Shown one piece after another: positions 1 to 8,090 of a stretch of 64,000 bases of DNA. The notes beneath the pieces were generated by a model. It was not told where the DNA came from. It saw nothing but the letters and a program-made list of their open reading frames with translations, and ran no database searches. How positions within the stretch are numbered: position 1 is the stretch's first letter; each line of letters opens with the position of its first letter. The position numbers were made by a program, and so were the translations under genes. The stretch is from CAYNRA01 sp046296415 (GTDB lineage Bacteria > Bacteroidota > Bacteroidia > Cytophagales > Spirosomataceae). The DNA lies in NCBI GenBank assembly GCA_046296415.1, contig JBKBLN010000002.1:1086430-1150429 (forward strand), in the 5' to 3' direction.

Positions 1-1119
1 TTGTATGTTCAAGATACCCTCACGGGCTTACAACAGTTGGCGCGTGCTTATCGAGATACCTTTCATATCCCCTTGATTGGCTTGACGGGCTCAAATGGCA
101 AAACGACAAACAAGGAACTTCTAGCAGCGGTATTAGGAACAACCCTCCGAGTGCATGCCACCTTCGGAAATCTCAACAACCACATTGGGGTCCCCTTAAC
201 GTTATTGAGAATGCCCAAAGATACTCAAATCGCAGTCATTGAAATGGGGGCCAATCATCAACAAGAAATTGCTGACCTTTGTCGGATTTGTGCCCCAACC
301 CACGGATTCATTACCAATATCGGGAAAGCCCATTTGGAAGGATTTGGCGGACTCGAGGGGGTCCGTAAAGGTAAAGGCGAGTTATTTGATTACCTGGCTG
401 CGTCAGGAGGTACCGTTTTCGTCCAATCGACCATCCCTCCATTGGCCGACATGGCTGCCGAAAGAACCTCCCGCCAAATTCAATCCTATTCTGCGGAATC
501 GCTGGGTATCCAGGCCACTTCCTTTGCCCCGCACATCACTTTTCAGTGGAAAAATAAAACCTACACCACCCATCTTGCAGGCCCCTACAATTTTGATAAC
601 CTTGTAAATGCATTGTACATCGGCACATTCTTTGGAGTAAATCCCGAATTAGCGGCGCAAGCTGTGGCCGATTATGCACCAACCAACCATCGATCCCAAC
701 GCATGGCCATTGGCTCCAATACACTCTGGATGGATGCCTACAATGCCAACCCCTCGTCGATGCAAGCCGCACTGCAAATGTTTATGGAAATGCCAAGCGA
801 TCAACCCAAAGCTGTCATTTTAGGTGACATGTTTGAACTTGGCACGGACAGTCCCGCCGAACATGCCGCCCTGGGGAAATTAATCGCAAAAGGTGCCTTT
901 GATTGGGTAGTTCTGTACGGGGAAAATATGCAACATGCGCTCCCCTACTTACCTAAAGCCTATTATTTCACCGATAAGTTTTCACTTCATAACTGGCTGA
1001 TAGACAAACAAATTCAAAATCAATTTATCTTGATTAAAGGTTCCAGAGGCGTTGCCTTGGAAAGTGTCCTCACCGTTTTCAAAACCCTGGCAACAGAGAA
1101 TTTATCTACGGATTCTTGA
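1..1119 (+). CDS. murF: UDP-N-acetylmuramoyl-tripeptide--D-alanyl-D-alanine ligase, 5' end cut by window
   Basis: MurF adds D-Ala-D-Ala to UDP-MurNAc-tripeptide, the last cytoplasmic step in making the peptidoglycan precursor. The Mur-ligase P-loop GLTGSNGKTT is at residues 27-36 of the visible part, followed by the central-domain sequences GNLNNHIGVPLTLL and EMGANHQQEIADL, and the ligase C-terminal domain with DAYNANPSSM and ILGDMFELG. Only 372 residues are visible, whereas the family usually has about 420-450 and the missing part is the N-terminal substrate-binding domain. The gene therefore almost certainly begins upstream of base 1, and the TTG at base 1 is not its start. The stop at 1117-1119 lies in an imperfect hairpin (1110-1116 with 1131-1137) that lacks a T-run. 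Confidence 0.95.
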   Translation: MYVQDTLTGLQQLARAYRDTFHIPLIGLTGSNGKTTNKELLAAVLGTTLRVHATFGNLNNHIGVPLTLLRMPKDTQIAVIEMGANHQQEIADLCRICAPTHGFITNIGKAHLEGFGGLEGVRKGKGELFDYLAASGGTVFVQSTIPPLADMAAERTSRQIQSYSAESLGIQATSFAPHITFQWKNKTYTTHLAGPYNFDNLVNALYIGTFFGVNPELAAQAVADYAPTNHRSQRMAIGSNTLWMDAYNANPSSMQAALQMFMEMPSDQPKAVILGDMFELGTDSPAEHAALGKLIAKGAFDWVVLYGENMQHALPYLPKAYYFTDKFSLHNWLIDKQIQNQFILIKGSRGVALESVLTVFKTLATENLSTDS

Positions 1120-1206
1120 GAATATCCCCGAGAATCCCAGAATTTTCAAGCCATATAGTTATTTTTTCTAAATCACTGAATCTGAGTAGATAAATTATTT
1201 AAATAC

Positions 1207-1239
1207 TTTGAATTTTTCAGATGAAAACCATTAATTTTG
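1207..1239 (+). promoter_or_regulatory. Bacteroidota-type promoter for ahcY
   Basis: TTTG at 1207-1210 is followed after 21 bases by TAATTTTG at 1232-1239, matching the Bacteroidota -33 (TTTG) and -7 (TAnnTTTG) boxes. Transcription would start near 1246, about 20 bases before the ahcY ATG. Inferred from sequence only. Confidence 0.6.
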
Positions 1240-1266
1240 TCAAAAATTTAGGATAATTCAATTCTC

Positions 1267-2577
1267 ATGGCAACAAAAACATACATCCCGTACAAAGTAA
1301 AGGACATCGCTTTGGCAGAGTGGGGACGCAAAGAAATCACCTTGGCAGAAGCTGAGATGCCCGGCTTGATGGAAATTCGGAAGGAATATGGCCCCAAACA
1401 ACCGCTGAAAGGTGCTCGTGTGGCGGGGTGTCTACACATGACCATTCAAACCGCCGTTTTGATTGAGACGTTGGTGGCATTGGGTGCCGAGGTTACGTGG
1501 TCTTCTTGTAATATTTTCTCTACCCAAGATCACGCAGCCGCAGCGATTGCCGCCGCGGGAATTCAGGTATATGCTTGGAAAGGACAAACCGCTGAAGAGT
1601 TCGATTGGTGTATCGAGCAAACATTATTCTTTGGTGAAGAGCAAAAGCCTCTTAACATGATCTTAGACGACGGTGGCGACTTGACCAATATGGTTTTTGA
1701 TGTTTACCCGGAATTGGTTGCAGGTATTCGTGGGTTATCCGAAGAAACGACTACTGGAGTTCACCGGTTATATGAACGCCAAAAGAAAGGCACTTTGGTT
1801 TTACCAGCCATTAACGTAAATGACTCGGTGACAAAATCGAAATTTGATAACAAATACGGTTGCCGTGAATCGTTGGTTGATGCCATTCGTCGTGCAACGG
1901 ATTTGATGTTGGCTGGAAAAGTTGCTGTTGTTGCCGGATACGGCGATGTAGGCAAAGGATCTGCCGATTCGCTTCGAGGAGCTGGTTGTCGTGTTTTAGT
2001 AACGGAAATTGATCCAATCTGCGCGCTTCAAGCTGCCATGGATGGTTATGAGGTTGTCACCATGGATGAGGCCGTAGAGCGTGCTCAAATTTTGGTTACT
2101 GCCACCGGCAACCTCAAAATTATTCGCGACCGTCATTTCTTGAAAATGCGAGACAAAGCCATCGTATGTAATATTGGTCATTTTGACAATGAAATTGATA
2201 TGGCGTGGTTGAACCAACATTATGGACACACCAAATCGGTCATCAAACCTCAGGTAGACCTTTATCATGTAGAAGGGAAAGATATCATTGTGTTAGCCGA
2301 AGGCCGTTTGGTCAACCTTGGCTGTGCTATGGGACACCCCTCTTTTGTGATGTCATGTTCGTTCTCGAACCAAACTTTGGCCCAAATCGAACTTTGGAAC
2401 AATTTCGAGAACTATGAGAATAAAGTTTATGTTCTTCCTAAGGCACTGGATGAGAAAGTAGCTTTGTTGCACTTGTCGCATGTCGGGGCTAAGCTCGAAA
2501 AATTGGATCAAGAACAGGCGGAATACATTGGAGTGACCGTCGAAGGTCCATACAAACCTGAAATGTATCGGTATTGA
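1267..2577 (+). CDS. ahcY: Adenosylhomocysteinase (S-adenosyl-L-homocysteine hydrolase)
   Basis: Cytosolic NAD-dependent enzyme that splits S-adenosylhomocysteine into adenosine and homocysteine, relieving product inhibition of methyltransferases and feeding the methionine cycle. At 436 residues it has normal length. The N-terminal substrate domain carries LHMTIQTAVLIETL and the SSCNIFSTQDHAAAAI block. The NAD-binding Rossmann motif GYGDVGKGSADS lies at about residues 224-235. NIGHFDNEID follows near 303 and the protein ends in KPEMYRY, the typical C-terminus. It has its own promoter just upstream and a strong terminator just downstream, so it is probably transcribed alone. Confidence 0.98.
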   Translation: MATKTYIPYKVKDIALAEWGRKEITLAEAEMPGLMEIRKEYGPKQPLKGARVAGCLHMTIQTAVLIETLVALGAEVTWSSCNIFSTQDHAAAAIAAAGIQVYAWKGQTAEEFDWCIEQTLFFGEEQKPLNMILDDGGDLTNMVFDVYPELVAGIRGLSEETTTGVHRLYERQKKGTLVLPAINVNDSVTKSKFDNKYGCRESLVDAIRRATDLMLAGKVAVVAGYGDVGKGSADSLRGAGCRVLVTEIDPICALQAAMDGYEVVTMDEAVERAQILVTATGNLKIIRDRHFLKMRDKAIVCNIGHFDNEIDMAWLNQHYGHTKSVIKPQVDLYHVEGKDIIVLAEGRLVNLGCAMGHPSFVMSCSFSNQTLAQIELWNNFENYENKVYVLPKALDEKVALLHLSHVGAKLEKLDQEQAEYIGVTVEGPYKPEMYRY

Positions 2578-2595
2578 TTTTTGTTACAAATACCC

Positions 2596-2630
2596 GCCTC
2601 CCGCGTTCTTCAACCGGGAGGCTTTTTTTC
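2596..2630 (+). terminator. Rho-independent terminator after ahcY
   Basis: Perfect 8-bp stem GCCTCCCG (2596-2603) with CGGGAGGC (2615-2622), a 11-base loop, and a run of seven T directly after the stem. It lies 19 bases after the ahcY stop. Confidence 0.85.
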
Positions 2631-2641
2631 AATCAAGTGCT

Positions 2642-3199
2642 ATGGTCACATTTTCCCCCGCTCAATCCAAGTCCGACTTAGAGTCGATCCTGACCCTTCA
2701 GCGTCAAAATCTACGTCAATTCTTGTCGCCTGAAGAAATGCAGGATCAAGGTTTTTTGACAGCTTCATACACCTTGGATTTTTTACAAGAGATGCATGAG
2801 GCCAGTGAACATATAGTGGCTAAAGACGGCGAACGTGTCGTCGGTTATACGTTGGGCCTCACCCCTGAATTTTTACCTCGAGATCCTGTATTTGAAAGCT
2901 ATTTAATGGCGATTCAACAAATGTCTTGGAAAGGGAAACCACTTATGGAGTATGCTCCCTTGATTGTCGGACAGCTTTGTGTCGACAAATCGTACCGGGG
3001 ACAAGGATTGGTCGATGGTTTGTATCAGGCTTGCCGAACGCACCATGCCAAAAAATTTGATTTTCTCTTATCCGATGTTTCTTCCCTGAATCCACGTTCG
3101 TTTCGGGCTCACCAACGCGTGGGATTTCTCCCATTAGCCGAGTTTCCCGATGCTTTCACCGGAGAAACCTGGCATATTTTACTGTGGGATTGGGCTTAA
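2642..3199 (+). CDS. GNAT family N-acetyltransferase
   Basis: A 185-residue acetyl-CoA dependent acetyltransferase of unknown substrate. The acetyl-CoA binding region is visible as LCVDKSYRGQGLVDGLYQACR (about residues 112-132), with the R-G-Q-G signature of motif A, followed by a typical C-terminal segment in which an Asn precedes a hydrophobic strand (LSDVSSLNPRSFRAHQRVGF). The start is 11 bases after the ahcY terminator, so it may depend on its own promoter, which I could not place. Its last four bases overlap the end of convergent bshC. The fold assignment is firm and the substrate unknown. Confidence 0.8.
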   Translation: MVTFSPAQSKSDLESILTLQRQNLRQFLSPEEMQDQGFLTASYTLDFLQEMHEASEHIVAKDGERVVGYTLGLTPEFLPRDPVFESYLMAIQQMSWKGKPLMEYAPLIVGQLCVDKSYRGQGLVDGLYQACRTHHAKKFDFLLSDVSSLNPRSFRAHQRVGFLPLAEFPDAFTGETWHILLWDWA

Positions 3200-4740
3200 C
3201 GGTACATTACCACGAGGCGGAAATCAAGTGGATTGAAGGCTAGAAATAGATCGTCTACCAAGGCAGCGTCTTGTAGTCCAAACGTAAAGAAATTCTCCAC
3301 CCTTTCTTGGGCATTACCCCCCGGAAAAAGCTTCTCTTGTAGTCCTAGGACTTGCTGAATGGCCGTTTCGTGATGCCTTTCTTCTGCTTTCTTGATGCGC
3401 TTTTCCAAATTAGCCAATTGGTGCACGATTTTGGCTTGCTCGGCCTCCACAGCCGGAACCAAGGTGGGATCAATTTCGGAGGCACGCGACGCAATACGTT
3501 GAAGAACCTCGTTCACCTCATCCACCTCAAAAGCCAAGCTAAGGGACTTATCAGAAATACGTTCCAAAAATCGCTTTTTTAGATCTTGGGCATCATCGAA
3601 TAATTCATCGATCTCTACCCCAAGCTTCACCATCTTTTTTTGTTGAGCGGGGGGAATCAACATCGCAAAATTCCGAGGCAATAAAACAGGAAAATCGACC
3701 TGAAATAAATCAAAGACGGGTTTTAATTGCAGCCAATAGGGTACCTCAGAAGGCCCTCCAATATAGGCCAAATTAGGTAAAATGAGTTCTTGGTACAAAG
3801 GACGGAGAACGACATTAGGACTGAATCTTTCTGGGAAGTCCTCAATTTCTTTTTTCAATTCAGAATCTGTAAATCGAATGTCTGTTCCTAATACCAAAAA
3901 GTGGTCGTGCTCTTGGATGATCCGGGCGCGCAGGCCATCGATCAAATAAAAGAAGTTGATTTCTCTGGGATGAATGACCGTTTTATACCCCGCATTTTGC
4001 AAGACCTCCGTGGCCTTTTGCACCAAGGGTTGAGTGACTTGCTCGAAAACATCGGCTATCATGGCGGGTTGAAGCGCTTTTTTCAAGAGAGGGTCATCGC
4101 CATCCACCACGACCAAACCTCTCGCACCAAACAACTCATGCATGTAGCGACGAACCGCTCGGGCTAGGGTAGGTTCCTCTAGGTAGGCTTTTTCAAAAAG
4201 CGGAAGTGCCCCTGGCAATTGAGATAGGACACCTTGGATCGACCGAGGGTTCATTCGACCCACCGCTCCGGTTTGCTCTGTCTCCCAAGTGTATTTTTTA
4301 CCAAAAAGGGTAAAAGAGGCGATTTCGGCAAAGTCATGATCTTCTGTTGCCATCCAATAAACGGGTACAAATTCAAACTGAGGAAAAGCTGATTTCAGTG
4401 TTTCAGCCAACCGAATGGTCGTAATGATTTTATAGATGACGTACAGTGGGCCAGTAAAAATATTCAGTTGATGCCCCGTGGTGACAGTAAATGTCGTCTG
4501 ATTCAGTAAAGATGAAACCGAAGCAGGAGTACCCAGATGCGCATATTGCTTTTCAAGCGCTTGAACGAGAACTTCTCGGCCTTCAAATTTCCTAGAATTT
4601 ACTGCATTTTCGAGTCCAGCTAGCGAGGGAGAAAACGAGTAAAAAGATCGGAGTTCTGGTTTTTCAGCCAGGTAGTCCAACAAAAGATCCGGAAATTGGC
4701 CGGTTGAAGCCAGGTCAAGTAGCTGCAGTTTGTTTTCCAC
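3196..4740 (-). CDS. bshC: Bacillithiol biosynthesis cysteine-adding enzyme BshC
   Basis: BshC is assigned the last step of bacillithiol synthesis, joining cysteine to glucosaminyl-malate. Bacillithiol is the main low-molecular-weight thiol in Firmicutes and many Bacteroidota. The protein has 514 residues, close to the family length of about 530. The N-terminal TGQFPDLLLDYL, the TTGHQLNIFTGPLYVIYKI block (about 90-108) and the VPVYWMATEDHDFAEI block (about 128-143) are hallmark conserved stretches. The later LPRNFAMLIPP and a C-terminal coiled coil (about residues 420-465) also fit. bshA and bshB are not in the window. It runs divergently from the MnmD-like gene. Confidence 0.95.
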   Translation of the reverse strand: MENKLQLLDLASTGQFPDLLLDYLAEKPELRSFYSFSPSLAGLENAVNSRKFEGREVLVQALEKQYAHLGTPASVSSLLNQTTFTVTTGHQLNIFTGPLYVIYKIITTIRLAETLKSAFPQFEFVPVYWMATEDHDFAEIASFTLFGKKYTWETEQTGAVGRMNPRSIQGVLSQLPGALPLFEKAYLEEPTLARAVRRYMHELFGARGLVVVDGDDPLLKKALQPAMIADVFEQVTQPLVQKATEVLQNAGYKTVIHPREINFFYLIDGLRARIIQEHDHFLVLGTDIRFTDSELKKEIEDFPERFSPNVVLRPLYQELILPNLAYIGGPSEVPYWLQLKPVFDLFQVDFPVLLPRNFAMLIPPAQQKKMVKLGVEIDELFDDAQDLKKRFLERISDKSLSLAFEVDEVNEVLQRIASRASEIDPTLVPAVEAEQAKIVHQLANLEKRIKKAEERHHETAIQQVLGLQEKLFPGGNAQERVENFFTFGLQDAALVDDLFLAFNPLDFRLVVMYR

Positions 4741-4825
4741 GCGGGATAATTTTAGGGTACAGGATATTTCAAATACTAAACAGTATCGGGACCTTTGAGG
4801 TTTCCTAAGAATGATTTAAATCTAG

Positions 4826-4833
4826 TAGATTTG
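4826..4833 (+). promoter_or_regulatory. -7 box TAGATTTG almost touching the mnmD start
   Basis: TAGATTTG matches TAnnTTTG exactly and ends five bases before the ATG at 4838. If used, the transcript would start at or within a few bases of the start codon, giving a leaderless or nearly leaderless mRNA. No well-spaced -33 TTTG was found, so this is tentative. Confidence 0.35.
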
Positions 4834-4837
4834 CCAT

Positions 4838-5485
4838 ATGGAATCGCAAATTAAAGAAACCGCGGATGGTTCACCCACCTTGTTTAGTGAACATTTCCAA
4901 CAACATTATCATTCCATTTTCGGTGCACGGCAAGAGTCAGATCGGGTGTTCATCGAACTAGGCTGGGATGCCGCTCGGTACCGAAAATCCCCGATCAAAA
5001 TTTTTGAACTGGGTTTTGGGACAGGCCTCAATGCCCTTTTAACCTGGCAGCAGTCCGATTTGCACGCTATGGAAACCCATTATACTGGCATTGAAGCGTA
5101 TCCTATTTCGATGGAAATAGCCAACCAACTGAATTATGGGGATCGAGAAAGGCTCTCCATTCTACATGGGTCACCTTGGGGTGAATGGCAAACGGGATCT
5201 CCTCATTTTCGATTTAAAAAAGTGGAGACTACCTGGGAGAACTACCTTGATACTGAGACCTATGATTTAATCTATTTTGATGCATTTGCCCCAGAAACAC
5301 AACCTGAATTATGGACCACCGACGTATTTGCTAAAATGGCGGGCCTTATGGCTGCTGGTGGCATGATGACAACGTATTGTTCTAAAGGAGTGGTGCAACG
5401 TAGCCTGAGAGAAGTCGGATTGATCGTTGAAAAACACAAAGGCCCCATGCGCAAACGAGAAGTAATTCGCGCCATCAAACCTTAA
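4838..5485 (+). CDS. mnmD: MnmD-like tRNA 5-methylaminomethyl-2-thiouridine methyltransferase
   Basis: Predicted SAM-dependent methyltransferase that finishes the mnm5s2U modification of the tRNA wobble base. It corresponds to the N-terminal half of the fused MnmC. The SAM-binding motif FELGFGTGLNALLT is at about residues 55-68. The acidic active-site strand YDLIYFDAFAPETQPELWT is at about 142-160, and the C-terminal GPMRKREVIRA matches the family's RGRKREML-type ending. With 215 residues it has no FAD-dependent oxidase domain, so it is a stand-alone MnmD. The other half-reaction must come from another enzyme or not occur. It ends just before a hairpin terminator shared with the converging DUF2795 gene. 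Confidence 0.85.
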   Translation: MESQIKETADGSPTLFSEHFQQHYHSIFGARQESDRVFIELGWDAARYRKSPIKIFELGFGTGLNALLTWQQSDLHAMETHYTGIEAYPISMEIANQLNYGDRERLSILHGSPWGEWQTGSPHFRFKKVETTWENYLDTETYDLIYFDAFAPETQPELWTTDVFAKMAGLMAAGGMMTTYCSKGVVQRSLREVGLIVEKHKGPMRKREVIRAIKP

Positions 5486-5510
5486 AAAAAACGGAGCCCT
5501 AAGGCTCCGT
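5484..5510 (-). terminator. Terminator between mnmD and the DUF2795 gene
   Basis: Perfect 8-bp hairpin ACGGAGCC (5491-5498), loop CTAA, GGCTCCGT (5503-5510). On the minus strand it is followed by eight T, so it is strongest for the DUF2795 transcript. For the plus strand only a weak T-rich stretch follows. Confidence 0.75.
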
Positions 5511-5523
5511 TTCGTTCCGTGTC

Positions 5524-5745
5524 TCAATATTCGTCCTCATTAAAGAAGAAATCCTCTTTCGTTGGGTAATCAGGCCAAATTTCTTCGATACTTTCGTACG
5601 GTTGACCATCATCCTCTAACTCGGATAAGTTTTCCATCACTTCATTGGGCGCTCCAGACCGGATAGAATAATCAATCAACTCATCCTTGGTCGCAGGCCA
5701 AGGGGCATCTTCCAGGTAGGAAACTAGTTCAAGTGTCCAATACAT
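5524..5745 (-). CDS. DUF2795 domain-containing small protein
   Basis: A 73-residue acidic protein of the DUF2795 family, common in Bacteroidota and of unknown function. The domain occupies nearly the whole protein: WTLELVSYLEDAPWPATKDELIDYSIRSGAP at residues 3-33, then NLSELEDDGQPYESIEEIWPDY and a very acidic tail. The domain is predicted to form a short helical bundle. A perfect -7 box lies 34 bases upstream of the ATG (TACTTTTG read on the minus strand, plus coordinates 5779-5786). The gene ends before a strong terminator, so it is probably monocistronic. Confidence 0.85.
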   Translation of the reverse strand: MYWTLELVSYLEDAPWPATKDELIDYSIRSGAPNEVMENLSELEDDGQPYESIEEIWPDYPTKEDFFFNEDEY

Positions 5746-5897
5746 AGTGTCACTTCGTTTGTGTTAGAAAATTGGCTGCAAAAGTAGAAACTTTTAGCCA
5801 AAAAACGAATTTTTTCCAAAAATGTATTCATTTTTTTTATAATTTTTTTTCTTGGATTCAATTACTTGATTTTCAATAGCTTACAAATAATTTTTTC

Positions 5898-6653
5898 ATG
5901 AATTACGAGATTGAGGTATGTAGCTTTTCGTTGGAGTCTTGTTTAGCGGCGGAGCGAGCCGGGGCAGATCGAATCGAGCTTTGTGGTGGTTTTTCTGAAG
6001 GAGGAACCACACCCTCCTTGGGCTTGATTGAGGTGGCTAAGACGTTTTGTCAGTTGCCCATGTTTGTGATGATCCGACCTCGTGGCGGAGATTTCCTGTA
6101 CACTGAAACGGAATGGCGGACCATGGAGGCGGATGTACGATGGGCGAAGAAAGCTGGGGCAGACGGACTCGTGGCTGGCTTTTTAACTCCAGAAGGCCGG
6201 ATTGATATGGAACGATGGAAAACATTTTTATCTTGGGCGGATCCGCTTCCTGTGACCTTTCACCGTGCGTTTGACATGACACCCGATCCTTTACAAGCTT
6301 TGGACGATTTACTAGCTGTGGGGGGGTGTTCTCGAATCCTGACGTCAGGGCAACAGCCCTCGGTGGCACAAGGAATTCCTTTATTGAAGCAACTTCAGGA
6401 ACGAGCAGGGGATCAAATCCGGATCATGGCAGGAGCCGGCATGAAAGCCGAGTTGATCCCCAGCTTGGTGTCGGCCGGAATCAAATCGGTACACTTAACT
6501 GGAAAAGGAGCTGTCATGAGTGCGATGAGCTTTCGGCAACCTAAGGTTTCGATGGCCTCCAGCACATGGACTGACGAGTATATTCGGTTCGAAACCAAGG
6601 AGGAACAAGTGCGTAAGGTAAAAGAAGAAATACAAAAAATCACTCAAATATAA
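5898..6653 (+). CDS. cutC: Copper homeostasis protein CutC family
   Basis: A 251-residue TIM-barrel protein of the CutC family, which is linked to copper tolerance although its biochemical role is unsettled. The N-terminal signature AERAGADRIELCGGFSEGGTTPSLGLI is at about residues 18-44, followed by MIRPRGGDFLYTETE (about 57-71). Later come the strand motifs GADGLVAGFLTPEGRID and VTFHRAFDMTPDPLQALD, and the GGCSRILTSGQ block. Length and order match the family. It converges on porT with a 14-base overlap of the two 3' ends. Confidence 0.93.
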   Translation: MNYEIEVCSFSLESCLAAERAGADRIELCGGFSEGGTTPSLGLIEVAKTFCQLPMFVMIRPRGGDFLYTETEWRTMEADVRWAKKAGADGLVAGFLTPEGRIDMERWKTFLSWADPLPVTFHRAFDMTPDPLQALDDLLAVGGCSRILTSGQQPSVAQGIPLLKQLQERAGDQIRIMAGAGMKAELIPSLVSAGIKSVHLTGKGAVMSAMSFRQPKVSMASSTWTDEYIRFETKEEQVRKVKEEIQKITQI

Positions 6654-7374
6654 GATGAAGGGATATACCTCGGGTATTTAAGCGCTGTATCGAACCTAAA
6701 GGTGTACTGGCGCTAAACCCAGGTTGGACGAGATTGGGTAGACCATGGGAAAAGACGACCTCGGGGGTGAGCTTAAAATACTGTTGGAATAACTCCAAGC
6801 CAAAACCATACTCGAGCGCAAAGTCAGATTTTCGAATCACAAATTGATTCAAAGCACTTCGCCGGCCGTTAAAATTCACAGCATTGGTCTCGGTCCCAAA
6901 ACGAAATCCACCTAAAAAGTACATGCGAATGTTATCACGTCGGTTGGATTTGTATTTAAAATAGGCAGGCAGCTCGAACCAAGCTTTGTCTTCGTTTTGA
7001 AAACGCTCGGTTGTAGAGGCTTGGACAACATCTAAGGCACGTGAATAGATGGCGACAGTTGGCAGGATTCGAAAATCCCATTGCTCATTTACTCGAACGT
7101 TCATTACGCCCCCCATTTTTAGCGCATAGGTTGTGGGGGACGTAATGGAAAAGTAGTTTTGATTTCCAGGTAACAAAAAGAATTCATTATAACGAATCTT
7201 GTAGTGGGTTTGGGCTACACCCAATAAATACCCGAAACGGACTTTTTTAGCATCGTAATCTGCCTGATGAAGGGCTTGGGCAAAGGAGGCAATGACCAAC
7301 CCACTAAACAGGCAGGTCAGACTTATTTTTTTCCGATGTAGATGGAACAAATGCCGAAGGTCAAAGGTATGCAT
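6640..7374 (-). CDS. porT: PorT-like outer membrane protein of the type IX secretion/gliding system
   Basis: A 244-residue predicted outer-membrane beta-barrel. An N-terminal hydrophobic signal (about residues 17-33, ending near SFAQA) precedes barrel-like alternating strands, including RFGYLLGVAQTHYKIRYNEFF and a final GISLHLIFE ending in an aromatic-containing strand. PorT was described in Porphyromonas gingivalis as required for gingipain secretion. Its gene following ubiE is a recurrent arrangement in Bacteroidota, which supports the name here. The chosen ATG lies inside ubiE, giving a 52-base overlap. A start further downstream would truncate the signal peptide, so I kept it. T9SS partners PorP/SprF and a CHU_C substrate occur at 52-56 kb. 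Confidence 0.75.
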   Translation of the reverse strand: MHTFDLRHLFHLHRKKISLTCLFSGLVIASFAQALHQADYDAKKVRFGYLLGVAQTHYKIRYNEFFLLPGNQNYFSITSPTTYALKMGGVMNVRVNEQWDFRILPTVAIYSRALDVVQASTTERFQNEDKAWFELPAYFKYKSNRRDNIRMYFLGGFRFGTETNAVNFNGRRSALNQFVIRKSDFALEYGFGLELFQQYFKLTPEVVFSHGLPNLVQPGFSASTPLGSIQRLNTRGISLHLIFE

Positions 7375-8048
7375 ACAGTATTTTTAAAGCCAGCTTGCTG
7401 GAAGATCTCAAGGAAGTCGGAACCGTCCGGAAAAGCCTGCACCGACTCAGGTAGGTAGGCATAGGCTGAATTATCTTTGGAAATTAACCGCCCAATGAAG
7501 GGAAGAACGGTTGCCGAATAAAACCCATACAGTTGTTTGAACGGAAACGAGCGAGGTTTTGAAAATTCTACCACAACGCAGGAGCCACCTGATTTGGTGA
7601 CGCGGTGCATATCGGTGAGCCCTTTCAGTAAGTTTTCGAAATTCCGTACGCCAAAAGAAACGATGACGGCGTCGAAAGTATTGTCATCAAAAAGTAATTT
7701 CTCAGAATCCCCCATACGAAGTTCGATCTTGTCCTGTAGACCCAACTTTTTCATTTTCTCGACACCATATTTCAACATTCCGGCTGAAATATCAACACCA
7801 ATCACTTTTTCAGGGTTGAGTTGGCGAACGGCCTCAATGGCCAAATCGCCTGTTCCGGTGGCAATGTCGAGGATCAGTTGTGGTTTTTCTTTTTTTAGAA
7901 GGGAAATGGCCTTTTTCCTCCAATATAGATCGATTCCTCCGCTTAAGACACGGTTTAATAAATCATATTTAGGTGAAATGTTATCAAACATTTCGGCAAC
8001 TTGCTCCCGTTTTCCGGTCGATTTATCTTTGTATGGTACTACGGCCAT
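7323..8048 (-). CDS. ubiE: Demethylmenaquinone/ubiquinone C-methyltransferase UbiE/MenG
   Basis: SAM-dependent methylation of demethylmenaquinone to menaquinone, which in Bacteroidota is the relevant quinone. At 241 residues it has the family length. The N-terminal signature VAEMFDNISPKYDLLNRVLSGGID (about 17-40), SAM motif DIATGTGDLA (61-70) and FGVRNFENLLKGLTDMHRVTKSGG (about 130-153) are all present. It overlaps the start of porT by 52 bases and probably shares its transcript. pyrD lies upstream with 42 bases between. Confidence 0.95.
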   Translation of the reverse strand: MAVVPYKDKSTGKREQVAEMFDNISPKYDLLNRVLSGGIDLYWRKKAISLLKKEKPQLILDIATGTGDLAIEAVRQLNPEKVIGVDISAGMLKYGVEKMKKLGLQDKIELRMGDSEKLLFDDNTFDAVIVSFGVRNFENLLKGLTDMHRVTKSGGSCVVVEFSKPRSFPFKQLYGFYSATVLPFIGRLISKDNSAYAYLPESVQAFPDGSDFLEIFQQAGFKNTVCIPLTFGICSIYIGKK

Positions 8049-8090
8049 GGTATCTGACGAATATAGATGAATAGTTGGGAAACCTTGTGT

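Noticed and set aside
1120..1266. SAH or SAM riboswitch before ahcY
   Set aside because: The promoter predicts a leader of only about 20 bases, too short for such an aptamer.
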